Notes under the pieces: generated by a model
Told to the model about the DNA's origin: nothing
The model's database searches: none
What the model saw: the letters and a program-made list of their open reading frames with translations, nothing else
From: Pyrobaculum sp.
GTDB taxonomy: Archaea; Thermoproteota; Thermoprotei; Thermoproteales; Thermoproteaceae
DNA: 32,544 bases
Assembly: GCA_009903905.1 (NCBI GenBank)
Contig: WYEI01000304.1
Coordinates: 1 to 32,544, forward strand
Direction of reading: 5' to 3'
Translations under genes and position numbers: made by a program
Part shown: piece by piece, positions 1-8,535 of the stretch
Numbering within the stretch: position 1 is the first letter of the stretch
Layout: each line of letters starts with the position of its first letter

Positions 1-2
1 TG

Positions 3-1400
3 GTGCGGGGCATCTACGACGAGGCTTCTAAATACGGCGAGTACGCCCACTGCTTCGTCGACGGGGCCCTCGGGGCGTTTGACGCCTACGCCAAGGAGGT
101 CCTGGCGAATCAGCTCGTCGGCGTGTTCTCCACATTCCTCGACATAGACAAAGTCCTAAACAACAAAGCCTACAAAGGCTACCTACAGCTAGCCGGACAC
201 TCCGCGCTTGACTACGAGCGTCCTGTACCTGTAATTACTAGAGATAAGCTAAATGTAGTGAAAAACATATTTAAGAACATAGATGCTATATGGATAAATA
301 AACGTATAATAGGGGTCGACTATGAAGGTAGTATAAAACAAATGCGCGGACGCATTGAAAGCAATAAAATAAAGCCCCACACCGAAACACTTACACTCGA
401 CAGGGACAGAGAATGTGTAGTGCATAAAAGCGGTGATGTGAAGGTGAGTCTAACGGTGGGTAAATCAAGCCGCTCTACGTTTATTATTAGTGTTGCTAAT
501 GTTGGTGACAGGGTAGTTGTGTTGGGTTATAATGACATGTTTACTGCACTTTCTTTTGCCCGTGGTGTCGATGGTAGTTTATATAGGGTTGGATCTACGT
601 TTGTTATGAGATATAATTTAAATCCGGGTCTTTTTAATGTAGTTGGATATGAGGAAACAATATATAAATATGTGTCTACCGCCGTCTTACCTAGACTGGA
701 GCCGTTAAATCTAAAGCCTTGGGCGCTTGGTGCCGAAGTGACGCTACCTGTGGTAAAATCTGGTACAAAGTATCTTTTAACGGAGGAGAGCGGTGTATAT
801 CAAAGTGATTTTGGTGCTCGAACATTATTTATTTCTCTCGAGACGAAGGCGCTTCGTTTTGATATTTTAGGGATTTCGAATGATGGCAGTCTTGTAATAG
901 GTGAGGTGAAGAATATGAAGAGTGTGCATGGTCCAAGCGAGTTAAAACTTGAAGAGATGGCGGATCGTGTGGAGATGCTGTACGCACTCTTAAGGGGGGA
1001 CGTCTATCTGGATAACCGGAGAATATCGGCGGAAGAGGGCGCCGCGTTGGTCGGCGCTTTGGTTTCTGTGTTTAATGGAGGTCGGCTTTCTGGGGGTGGG
1101 AGGGTTTCTAGCTCTTTTTCTGCGGAGCCTGTTGTGCTTATTCCTGACTACCGGAAGGAGACGAAGTTCGTGTTGGTGCTTGCTGATCGCGAGTTTGCGG
1201 CGGTGTTTATCTACGAGGTGCCGCTTGCGCAGCTGCTGGACAGGGGGTTCTTGAGGCGGGTGGCTGAGGAGGCGTATTACAAGTTTTTTGAGCTGAAGGA
1301 GGGCTCCGGCGGCGAGTACATATCTGCAGTTAAAAACGTCGTCGACGACGTGGTTAAGGAGTATAAGCAGGTGAGCCGCCACGTCTCTCTTCTGGAGTAA
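3..1400 (+). CDS. PD-(D/E)XK nuclease-like protein (5' end may lie outside window)
   Basis: The function is not established. Residues 285-303 hold an Asp (D287, in FDILG) followed after a short beta hairpin by GEVKN (E301, K303). This D...ExK spacing is the catalytic signature of the PD-(D/E)XK nuclease fold, so a DNA- or RNA-cleaving role is inferred. A GYNDMF motif (175-180) is also present in the decayed paralogue at 6680-7522, which aligns with the C-terminal 290 residues. There is no signal peptide or membrane segment. The first codon used is GTG at position 3, but the frame is open to the window edge, so the protein may be longer. The stretch from about 230 to 870 is much richer in A+T than the flanks, as if that part came from elsewhere. 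The partner gene starts 14 bp downstream on the same strand. Confidence 0.6.
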   Translation: MRGIYDEASKYGEYAHCFVDGALGAFDAYAKEVLANQLVGVFSTFLDIDKVLNNKAYKGYLQLAGHSALDYERPVPVITRDKLNVVKNIFKNIDAIWINKRIIGVDYEGSIKQMRGRIESNKIKPHTETLTLDRDRECVVHKSGDVKVSLTVGKSSRSTFIISVANVGDRVVVLGYNDMFTALSFARGVDGSLYRVGSTFVMRYNLNPGLFNVVGYEETIYKYVSTAVLPRLEPLNLKPWALGAEVTLPVVKSGTKYLLTEESGVYQSDFGARTLFISLETKALRFDILGISNDGSLVIGEVKNMKSVHGPSELKLEEMADRVEMLYALLRGDVYLDNRRISAEEGAALVGALVSVFNGGRLSGGGRVSSSFSAEPVVLIPDYRKETKFVLVLADREFAAVFIYEVPLAQLLDRGFLRRVAEEAYYKFFELKEGSGGEYISAVKNVVDDVVKEYKQVSRHVSLLE

Positions 1401-1414
1401 ACTTTTTTAGCTGT

Positions 1415-2485
1415 GTGGTGGGTTGGGTTGTGAAGTGTTTTTGGGCTGTCACCGAGCCTTTTCTAGAGGCTAACGAGGGCGAGATTTTAGCTGTTAGGCG
1501 TGGGCGTGTCAACTTCTGCTATAGGGAGTGGGGGCGGTATCAGTGGGCAGGGGTCTTCGGCTGTGTAAGAGATGTGCTTCTAGCGTTTGTAGACACCGGC
1601 AGCGTCTTTGAAGTTGACTTAACCAAGACCGTGGGGGCGTGGTGGCTTGTGGGCAGCTTTGAGGGGTCTGTGGCGGATTTCCCCGCGCCGCCTCTGCCAG
1701 GCGGCGTGTGGAGCAGGCTGGTGGCGAGGGCAGATTGGGAGAAGTCGTGGGTTGATGTAGACTTCGAAATAAACCTCGTCACCGGCGAGGTGCTGGAGGG
1801 GCCTACGGATATTTCGCTGTCTGAATACGTGGTGGACATGGCCTACGGCCTCGGGCCTTTTCTAAACATCCTCGCCATGAGGCGGAAGGGAGGGCGCGGC
1901 AACATCTACGACGAGGCGTCCTTAAAGTGGTTCTGCGACGGAGGTTTCGAAGGCTCTGTCTTGGTGGGGGAGGTTTTTAAGATTGTGGAGAGGGAGGGCG
2001 ACTACTTGAGGCTTGTGGGGAGGGGCGGCGACGAGTTTCTGGCGTGGGATTTCGTGTTTGGGAAGCTGGACTCCGGGAGGTGGGTTTTGTTTGGGGAGGA
2101 CGGCCTCTACGAGGCCGAGAGGAGGGGCGACGAGGTGGTGGTGCTGAAGGGGTATTCGGGCTCTGTGTTTGACGTGCGGGGGCCGCCGTATGCGCCGCGG
2201 TACCCCGTGGTGAAGGAGGTGAAGTGGGTTAAGAAGGCTCTGGAGAAGGCGGAGGAGACGGCGAGGAGGCTTGGGGCAAGCGGCGTGTGGATCTACGAGG
2301 CGCCTGTGGATCCGCAGATTCTGCTGAGGTGGCCCCTAGCAGACGTGGAGTGGAACTTCACCATACAGCCCAAGCTGAGGCCGCCCTTCGGCGGCGAGCT
2401 ACATGAGAGAGACTGCAGGCGGCTCTGCGAGATGGGGGTGGCAGAGTTCTGCGAAGAGGCAGAGGGGCTGAGGGTGTGGCTCTAG
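1415..2485 (+). CDS. Variable partner protein of the nuclease-like gene
   Basis: Unrecognised 356-residue protein. It is related to the three tandem proteins at 7519-10319 through a central module (about residues 186-260: VGEVFKIVEREGDY, then RWVLFGEDGLYEAE) and through a later RWPLADVEW motif. The N-terminal third and the C-terminal end differ from the paralogues. No membrane segments or known catalytic motifs are seen. The start is GTG at 1415, directly followed by a second GTG; it lies 14 bp after the nuclease-like gene, so the two are probably cotranscribed and may act together. Residues near 163-170 (NIYDEAS) recur at the very start of the upstream protein, with 15 identical bases at 11-25 and 1903-1917. 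It could be a specificity, inhibitor or structural subunit; nothing in the sequence decides which. Confidence 0.6.
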   Translation: MVGWVVKCFWAVTEPFLEANEGEILAVRRGRVNFCYREWGRYQWAGVFGCVRDVLLAFVDTGSVFEVDLTKTVGAWWLVGSFEGSVADFPAPPLPGGVWSRLVARADWEKSWVDVDFEINLVTGEVLEGPTDISLSEYVVDMAYGLGPFLNILAMRRKGGRGNIYDEASLKWFCDGGFEGSVLVGEVFKIVEREGDYLRLVGRGGDEFLAWDFVFGKLDSGRWVLFGEDGLYEAERRGDEVVVLKGYSGSVFDVRGPPYAPRYPVVKEVKWVKKALEKAEETARRLGASGVWIYEAPVDPQILLRWPLADVEWNFTIQPKLRPPFGGELHERDCRRLCEMGVAEFCEEAEGLRVWL

Positions 2486-2613
2486 CCATAAAGGCGGTGG
2501 CAGCCGCAACCGAAACGCCAAATTTTGAGGATACGGTTGTGGATTCCGGCGACGACGTGTCTGCGCTTTGGAGGAGCTATGTAGATAGCGTCTTAAGTGC
2601 GGTGGGCAGATAG
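2476..2613 (+). CDS. Possible small ORF, 45 codons
   Basis: A GTG at 2476 opens a frame that overlaps the last 10 bases of the preceding gene and runs to TAG at 2611-2613. The predicted product is acidic in the middle (NFEDTVVDSGDDVSALW) and ends in a short helical stretch. The composition looks protein-like and the overlap suggests translational coupling, but the family is not recognised. It could equally be a remnant of a longer gene. Confidence 0.3.
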   Translation: MALAIKAVAAATETPNFEDTVVDSGDDVSALWRSYVDSVLSAVGR

Positions 2614-2910
2614 AGTTGTGTCAGTTGCGGCGCGGGGAGCAGGTGGGGACGGCCTCTTTTTCTGTCCTGTCGTGGATGGGCTTTGTATGTGGGTTATGCT
2701 TAAAACAGATCTGAACGTCGTAGGCGGCGAGCTCCCTCTGGCGTGTATCGACAAAGTTTTTAATGCCGAAGCGTCTTAGGGCAGTGTGGCGGGTTTCAAC
2801 GACCGCGGCGCGGAGGGCTCTGTTGCCTTCCTCAACGTGGAGGGCTGTGCGGATCGCCGCCGGCAAGCCGTCTTGCGGCACTCCCCCTCGACGTTGTTGC
2901 GGCAGGTGAT
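2614..2910 (+). other. Gene-poor stretch before the ankyrin gene
   Basis: No convincing gene is seen. A frame starting at GTG 2597 gives 60 codons of unremarkable composition. In the frame of the ankyrin gene the sequence is open from 2764 but has no ATG, GTG or TTG before 2911. The last codons of that open stretch read LDVVAAGD, which fits the first helix of an ankyrin repeat, so the 5' end of the ankyrin gene may have been lost or altered here. No TATA-like box is visible about 25 bp before 2911. Confidence 0.4.
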
Positions 2911-5900
2911 ATGAAGGATGTGGAGGAGCGGCTGGGGGCTGGCGCGGATCTCGACGTTGAGGATCCCGGCGAGGCGTCTCTCCACGACGCCGCCAAGCTC
3001 TGCAGGCCGGAGCTGGCGGAGCTTCTGCTCAGCCGCGGAGCAGACCCAAACGCCAGAGACAACCAAGGCAAGACGCCTCTGTACTATGCCGCTGAGTTTT
3101 GTTGCGTCGAGGTCGCCGAGCTCCTCCTTAGACATGGAGCAGACGTAAAAAGAGGCGTGCCTCTCTACAAGGCTGTTTCGGGCGGCTGTAGAGCTGTGGC
3201 GGAACTTCTGCTTAAACACGGCGCTGACCCCAACGTTAGGGACTCCGCCGGCGACACGGCTCTGCACGATGCCGTAAAATACGGCGTGGTTGATGTTGCG
3301 ACTGTCCTCCTCAGATACGGCGCAGATCCAAACGCAAGGGACGCGGATAAAAAGACGCCTCTCCACATAGCCGCGGAGCAGTGCCGGGCCGACTTAGCTG
3401 AGCTTCTGCTTAAACACGGCGCAGACCCAAACGCCAAGGATGCCCGAGGCGGTACACCCCTCTACTACGCCGCCCGCGACGGCTGTGTGGAGGTGGTGCG
3501 TATTCTTCTCGCGGCCGGCGCGGCGCCGGATGCCGAAGCCGCCGCGGCGGCGGCTTGGCGTTGCCGCTTCGACGTGCTCGACCTCTTCCCAGACGTCTCG
3601 GCGGCCGCCGGGGTTCTTCTGCGGAGTTGTGGTGACCGTGGCGTGGAGTATCTGTGTAGGAGGGGGGTTCTTCATCCTTTCCTCTGCGCCGCGGCGGCAG
3701 ACGACGCGGCGGCTGTGGAGGAGCTTCTGAAGCAGGGCGTAGACCCCGGCGTGAGAGATCCGCTGGGCCGCACCGCGCTTCACATAGCCGCAGAGCTCTG
3801 CAGGCCGAACATTGCAGAGATGCTTCTCGCCCACGGCGCAGACCCAAACGCCAAAGACGCAGACGGCGCCACGCCCCTCCACCGCGCGGTTGCTGGGGAC
3901 TGTGTGGAGGTGGCGGAGCTTTTACTCAACTATGGGGCTGATCCAAACGCGGCTGACCGACGGGGGCAGACGCCTTTGTGGTACGGCTCAAATGTCGATG
4001 TGTTGAAGCTTCTCCTCAGCCGCGGAGCTGATCCAAACATACGCGACAAAGACGGCTACACGCCTCTCCTCAATCTTGCCAGCGGCTTGCATGAGTCTGT
4101 GGATCTAGCCGCCGTCTTGCTTGACCACGGCGCGGACCCAAACGTGGTTGACTACCAAGGCCGCACTTCGTTGTTTCACGCGGCTGAGAGTTTCCACAAA
4201 GACTTGTTCTACCTCCTCCTCGGCCGCGGCGCCAGGGCGACGCTTAGAGAGGCGGCGCTTATAGGCGACGTGTACCTCGCTGAGGAGCTTCTGAAACAAG
4301 GCGCACACCCCGACGAGCGGGATGCAGACGGCAGAACTCCGCTCCACTACGCCTTGGAGCGGTGCCACATGGAGGTAGCCGAGCTGTTGCTTAAACACGG
4401 CGCAGATCCCAACATACGCGACAAAGACGGCCGCACCCCCCTCTACTACGCCGCGCGGAATGCCTGTCTTGACGGCGTGTTGCTCCTCCTCAAACACGGC
4501 GCCGTCGTGTATCCAGAGGTTTTAGACGTAGTGACTTCACTTGAGGAAAGTAGAGAGATCCTAAAGCTGAGGGGCGTCGTTAAGCGTTTTGCAGAACGCG
4601 GCGTCTTGTCTATGTGCAACGTGGCCTGCGAGACGCCGCTTCACAACCTACACAAATACGACTACTACAAACAGCTGTGGCTTCTTGAATTCGGCGACCC
4701 CAACGTCCGCGACCGCCACGGCAGGACGCCTCTGCACTACGCGATCATGTTGGATGGACCCCTGGGACTCCTACTTGACCACGGCGCAGATCCCAACATA
4801 CGCGACAAAGACGGCAAGACGCCGCTTCACTACGCCGTCGCCCGCAGAAACTGGTACCGCGTGAAGCTTCTGCTGGAGTACGGCGCCGAGGTGGATGAGG
4901 AGCTGGCGGAGGCGCTCCGCCTCACTCCGCTCCACCTGGCGGCTTTGAGGGGAGGCGCGGCGGAGGTGGAGAGGCTTCTCAACAGCGGAGCAGATCCAAA
5001 CGCCAGAGACGTCTTTGGCCGCACTCCGCTTCACTACGCCGCGGCGAGGAACCACAAGGCGGCGGCGGAGCTTCTGCTCAGCCGCGGGGCAGACCCAAAC
5101 GCAAGGGACGAGAGCGGCGTGACGCCGCTTGACCTGGCGGTGAGACAGTGCGCCGTAGATGTGTTGGAGGTGCTTCTGCCGCATGCGGGGGATGTAGATG
5201 CCGTGGCGAAGAAGGCGTGGTGTCTCGCCGTGTTGAAGAGGCTGGGCTTCGAGACGCCGGTTAATGTAAGGCGGAGGTGCGAGCCGTACGTCGCCCGGGC
5301 CCTCAAGGCGGATGTCTCTTCTGTTGAGTCTGTCTTGAGGGTGGCCGCCTACGCCGGATGCGGCGAAGTCGCCTCCATACTGCGGAGGCGGTTCCCAGCC
5401 GAAGTAGTGCGCAGAGCGGCGTTTGAGCTGGTGGGCCTCCCGCCGCCGGAGGAGCTGTCTCCAGATGCTGTGCATGACGGGTGGTATTCCGATCCGGTTG
5501 TGGTGGAGTTTCTGCTGAGCCGCGGCGTGGATCCCAACACGAGAGATGGAGACGGGTTTACCGCGCTTCACGCAGCCGCTATGTCTTGCCAAAGGAAGAC
5601 CATAAGTCTTCTACTTAGGCGCGGCGCTGACCCAAACGCTAGGGACAAGGAGGGCAACACCCCCCTCCACTACGCAGTGGCGTGCGACTATCCGCAACGT
5701 GTACTGCTTCCGCTTCTGAAACACGGCGCGGATCCCAATGCGGTAAACGCCAGGGGCGAGGCGCCGCTTCACATTGCGGCGGGGGAGGGGAGATACGCCG
5801 TGGCTTATCTACTCCTCAAACACGGCGCCGACCCCAATGCGCGGGACGCAGAGGGCAACACGCCTCTCCACCGCGCCGCCGCTAACTGCCGCTACGCCCT

Positions 5901-6033
5901 GGCGCAACTCCTAATTCAACACGGCGCAGACCCAAACGCCAGAAACGACCAAGGCAAGACGCCGGCAGATCTGCTGAACTGCCCCAAGATGGCACGCGCC
6001 TTCAAGAGGCTCTTCTCCGGCGCGCGGCGGTAG
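2911..6033 (+). CDS. Giant ankyrin-repeat protein (1040 aa, about 26 repeats)
   Basis: Nearly the whole protein is made of ankyrin repeats of about 33 residues with the pattern GADPNxRDxxGxTPLHxAA followed by VAELLLKHG. About twenty are canonical. Degenerate or spacer-like segments occur near residues 205-270, 530-600 and 765-870. There is no signal peptide, membrane segment or catalytic domain, so a cytoplasmic protein-binding scaffold is likely. The repeats are also similar at DNA level, which makes recombinational gain and loss likely. The ATG at 2911 is used because no standard start lies upstream in frame, although the preceding codons also look ankyrin-like. It sits between the two nuclease/partner groups on the same strand. 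Very long ankyrin proteins are unusual in Crenarchaeota, so acquisition or local expansion is inferred. It ends with TAG. Confidence 0.9.
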   Translation: MKDVEERLGAGADLDVEDPGEASLHDAAKLCRPELAELLLSRGADPNARDNQGKTPLYYAAEFCCVEVAELLLRHGADVKRGVPLYKAVSGGCRAVAELLLKHGADPNVRDSAGDTALHDAVKYGVVDVATVLLRYGADPNARDADKKTPLHIAAEQCRADLAELLLKHGADPNAKDARGGTPLYYAARDGCVEVVRILLAAGAAPDAEAAAAAAWRCRFDVLDLFPDVSAAAGVLLRSCGDRGVEYLCRRGVLHPFLCAAAADDAAAVEELLKQGVDPGVRDPLGRTALHIAAELCRPNIAEMLLAHGADPNAKDADGATPLHRAVAGDCVEVAELLLNYGADPNAADRRGQTPLWYGSNVDVLKLLLSRGADPNIRDKDGYTPLLNLASGLHESVDLAAVLLDHGADPNVVDYQGRTSLFHAAESFHKDLFYLLLGRGARATLREAALIGDVYLAEELLKQGAHPDERDADGRTPLHYALERCHMEVAELLLKHGADPNIRDKDGRTPLYYAARNACLDGVLLLLKHGAVVYPEVLDVVTSLEESREILKLRGVVKRFAERGVLSMCNVACETPLHNLHKYDYYKQLWLLEFGDPNVRDRHGRTPLHYAIMLDGPLGLLLDHGADPNIRDKDGKTPLHYAVARRNWYRVKLLLEYGAEVDEELAEALRLTPLHLAALRGGAAEVERLLNSGADPNARDVFGRTPLHYAAARNHKAAAELLLSRGADPNARDESGVTPLDLAVRQCAVDVLEVLLPHAGDVDAVAKKAWCLAVLKRLGFETPVNVRRRCEPYVARALKADVSSVESVLRVAAYAGCGEVASILRRRFPAEVVRRAAFELVGLPPPEELSPDAVHDGWYSDPVVVEFLLSRGVDPNTRDGDGFTALHAAAMSCQRKTISLLLRRGADPNARDKEGNTPLHYAVACDYPQRVLLPLLKHGADPNAVNARGEAPLHIAAGEGRYAVAYLLLKHGADPNARDAEGNTPLHRAAANCRYALAQLLIQHGADPNARNDQGKTPADLLNCPKMARAFKRLFSGARR
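2930..6000 (+). repeat. Tandem ankyrin-coding DNA repeats
   Basis: Units of about 99 bp recur with closely similar wording, for example cacggcgcagacccaaacgc at several places (around 3416, 3834 and 5920). Most copies differ at scattered third positions, so the array is not newly amplified, but short identical blocks remain that could pair in recombination. Confidence 0.7.
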
Positions 6034-6041
6034 TTGGTTTG

Positions 6042-6590
6042 CTACTGTAGTTTCTGGAGCCAGGTCTTTGCTCTTTCGCTGTCGACGAGTCTTTTCTTTT
6101 CGGCTTCGCGTATGGCTTGGGCGATGGCTTCTCTGAGCTCCTTCCGGGCGGCGGCTAGTTTGTCTATGGAGGCTTTTACGTACCACTTTTCTCTGTTGAC
6201 TGACTTGTCCCAGTAGTTCTTCAGCTCGGCCTCTACCCCCGCCTCTCTTAGCACGGCGGCTGCCTCCTCTGCCGCCTCGCGGTTGGAGGAGTTGAACTGG
6301 ATCTTGACTGTGTAGCTCATCTCCACGCTGAACTTAGCCTGCCGCCCCCCGGCCTTAATCACGAGCTCCGCCCTGGCGTATCTGCCGCCGCTTTTCACCA
6401 CGCCCACAACCACCTCCACCACGCCACCCCCGGAGGAGGAGGTTAAAACATTTACGCCGCGTAGATCCAAGCCGTAGCGCGTATCGGGGCGTGCGGCGGG
6501 CGTGGGAGGGGGTTCGGCGTGGGGGTTGCGTGTTTGGGCTGTTGTATCGTTGAGGTTTATCGGCGTGATGAGGCCGCCGGCTGTAGTCAT
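6042..6590 (-). CDS. paREP2b-like protein, probably C-terminally truncated
   Basis: A 182-residue protein of unknown function. Its C-terminal half (WYVKASIDKLAAARKELREA, then a basic helix and KTWLQKLQ) resembles, from memory, the region near the middle to end of paREP2 proteins, a Pyrobaculum-specific paralogue family. In those proteins the chain usually continues past the WLxKL motif, whereas here it stops at once, suggesting truncation. The N-terminus (to about residue 35) is proline- and threonine-rich. The ATG at 6590 is the only good start; no TATA-like box is seen upstream. It is convergent with the ankyrin gene, 8 bp apart, and opposite in strand to both nuclease/partner groups, so it looks like an insertion or leftover between them. 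Confidence 0.5.
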   Translation of the reverse strand: MTTAGGLITPINLNDTTAQTRNPHAEPPPTPAARPDTRYGLDLRGVNVLTSSSGGGVVEVVVGVVKSGGRYARAELVIKAGGRQAKFSVEMSYTVKIQFNSSNREAAEEAAAVLREAGVEAELKNYWDKSVNREKWYVKASIDKLAAARKELREAIAQAIREAEKKRLVDSERAKTWLQKLQ

Positions 6591-6679
6591 CGGGGACGGT
6601 GATTGGCGGCGGGGGCTGTGGAATAAGGACGGAGTGTAAGGCTGGCGCCGCGAGCTATCTCGTGAGCTAAGTCGTGGAT

Positions 6680-7522
6680 ATGAATACCAAGAGGCGCGTC
6701 GTCGTTGGCTACAACGACATGTTCACGGCCTTAGCTATCGCGCGTGGGTTTAGGGGCGATAGAGGGGTATATAAAGACCGCGAGCTGTATATCTAGGACT
6801 TTGATCGATCTCTTATTGATGCCGTCGAAGCTTATCCTGAAACTTTTTATAAATACTTGTCGACGGGGTTAATGCCTGAAGTCGTAGGAGTTAACCCCGC
6901 CGCCGTGGGCGCCGAGTTTGCTCTTCCAGCGGTCTTTGACAAGAGATGGGACCTGGTGATTGCCGATACCGCTTTTGGAAAAACGGCCTTTGTGCCGTTG
7001 TGTTCGGAGGGCTTCCGTATTTTGGGCGTACTAGACGACGGGAGGTTGTTGATAGGAGAGGTTAAGAACATGGAGGGTGTGGGCGGCCCCGCGGACTTGG
7101 GGCTTGGCGATGTGGCGGAGAGGGCCAAGGTGTTGGGAGATCTGCTTAGGGACAACTCGGCGTTGTTGAGCGCCTTGGTCTCTGTCTACAACGGCGGCAG
7201 GTTGCCGGGCGGGGGGAAGGTCTCAAGCTCCTTTATGGCGAGCCAAGTGTTGATATTTCCAGTGAGGAAGATTTTCGGTCAAGGCGGGGTGAAGTTTGTC
7301 GTTGTTGCGGCTGACGCGAGAAGGGCCGTGGTGTTTGTGTACGACGTCTCGCTGGACCAGCTACAGGATAGGGGCTTTTTGGATAGGGTGGCTGATGAGG
7401 TGTTTTACGGGTTTAAGCTGGCGGAGGCGCGGGTCCGTCTCTACAGCATTGACGAGGCGGTGAGGAGGGTGGTCGACCGCTACGGGGCCTACACTAAATA
7501 TGTAGAGTTTTTAAAATCGTGA
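6680..7522 (+). pseudogene. Truncated nuclease-like paralogue with an in-frame TAG
   Basis: Read through TAG at 6794-6796, this frame aligns along its whole length with residues about 173-465 of the protein at 3-1400: VGYNDMFTAL, then FYKYLSTGLMPEV, GEVKNM, VYNGGRLPGGGKVSSSF and DRGFLDRVADE. The 5' part present in the other copy is missing; a TAA lies in frame just before the ATG at 6680. The TTG at 6857 gives a 221-codon intact remainder. The Asp of the putative catalytic triad is replaced (FRILG here, FDILG there), while the ExK part of the motif remains. The gene overlaps the next one by 4 bp (GTGA). It is either a dead nuclease or a catalytically inactive subunit still produced from an internal start; the tight overlap leaves the second option open. 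Confidence 0.65.
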
Positions 7523-8535
7523 GGGCCGCAGTTCCCGTCGCCAGGCGGCTTTTCGAGTGGCTTCAAGAGGCGGAGGTAGACGTCTTCTTTATGGAGAGCC
7601 TTCTGCGCCAGTGGGTGGGGGGCTGGGTTCTGGATAGGGCCGTGGGGCTTTTAGCCACTGTGGAGAACGATGCGACTTGCACCGTGGAGGCGTTGCGCGT
7701 CTACTTCTCTCTGCCCAGCTGTAGGAGCTACGTCCACGTGGGCTCCGCCAACGTGAACTCCCCCGGCGTCGTCCACTACCTAACGCCTATTTCCGTCACC
7801 CCCTGCCCCTTGGTGCAGGTGACGTGCGGCGGGAGGGAGAGGGTGCTGGCGCCGACTTACGCCTACGACGGGTTTACCTTCTCCCCCGGCCTTCTACTTG
7901 TGGAGGTCGAGGCGGAGGCCCCCCGGTGGCGGCGTCATCTATGGCCCCCTGCGGCGGCCGCGGGGTGGAGGCCGGCTAGACTTCTGTGGCGGGGCGAGGC
8001 GGTGCGGCCCGGCGAGGCCGCCTCAGTGGTTCAAGACGTTTCGCAGTATCCAGTGCTTTACGCCGGCGCTTTAGGCCCGCTTTACGGCATTTCAGGCGGC
8101 CACATACTTCTGGAGTTTAGAGCTCCCGGCGGAGGCGCCCACCTCGGCGAGAGGTTTGTGGTGTATAGGAGGGGTGGGGAGTATCTTCTTATGGAGACTC
8201 CTTGGGGTGTGGATTTTGTCTTGAACTTCGTCTTGGGGGTTGTGGGGGATAGGTGGGTGGTTATGGGTAGAGACGGCTTATACGAGGGGGTTTTCCGTAG
8301 GAAAGAAGACGGGGAGAGGATAGGCTATGTGGAGGTGGTGGGGCCGTATCAAGACGACGTAAGGAAGGTAGAGGGGCCGACGGACTCGGCCTTTCACGTT
8401 TTCTGCACGCCGGAAGTTGCCCGGGCGGCTGGATGTAGGCCTGGGGAGATCCAAGGTTATGAGGACTCGGCTAACTACTTTGAAATCGAGCGTGGGGATT
8501 TGGAAACGTTATGTTGGCCGGTATGTACTTACTAG
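7519..8535 (+). CDS. Variable partner protein, tandem copy A
   Basis: A 338-residue protein of unknown function, first of three tandem relatives of 1415-2485. The constant module is at about residues 210-287 (ERFVVYRRGGEYLLMET, then GDRWVVMGRDGLYEG). The N-terminal 200 residues and C-terminal 50 differ from the next copy, although RRHLWPPAAAAGWRPARLL has a clear counterpart in the third copy. Cysteines are frequent in both variable ends. It starts at GTG 7519 with 4 bp overlap to the upstream nuclease remnant and overlaps the next gene by 25 bp, so the array is a translationally coupled operon. Bases 8146-8379 are identical to 8931-9164. Confidence 0.6.
   Translation: MRAAVPVARRLFEWLQEAEVDVFFMESLLRQWVGGWVLDRAVGLLATVENDATCTVEALRVYFSLPSCRSYVHVGSANVNSPGVVHYLTPISVTPCPLVQVTCGGRERVLAPTYAYDGFTFSPGLLLVEVEAEAPRWRRHLWPPAAAAGWRPARLLWRGEAVRPGEAASVVQDVSQYPVLYAGALGPLYGISGGHILLEFRAPGGGAHLGERFVVYRRGGEYLLMETPWGVDFVLNFVLGVVGDRWVVMGRDGLYEGVFRRKEDGERIGYVEVVGPYQDDVRKVEGPTDSAFHVFCTPEVARAAGCRPGEIQGYEDSANYFEIERGDLETLCWPVCTY
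8146..8379 (+). repeat. 234-bp perfect direct repeat, copy 1
   Basis: Identical base for base to 8931-9164, with an offset of 785 bp and identity ending abruptly on both sides. It encodes the constant module of partner copy A. Perfect identity including third codon positions, next to diverged flanks, indicates recent gene conversion or segmental duplication. Confidence 0.9.

Noticed and set aside
3394..3882. Long minus-strand open frames across the ankyrin gene
   Set aside because: They mirror the ankyrin repeats in another phase, giving repetitive Cys/Ala/Val-rich wording, and have no promoter or homology.
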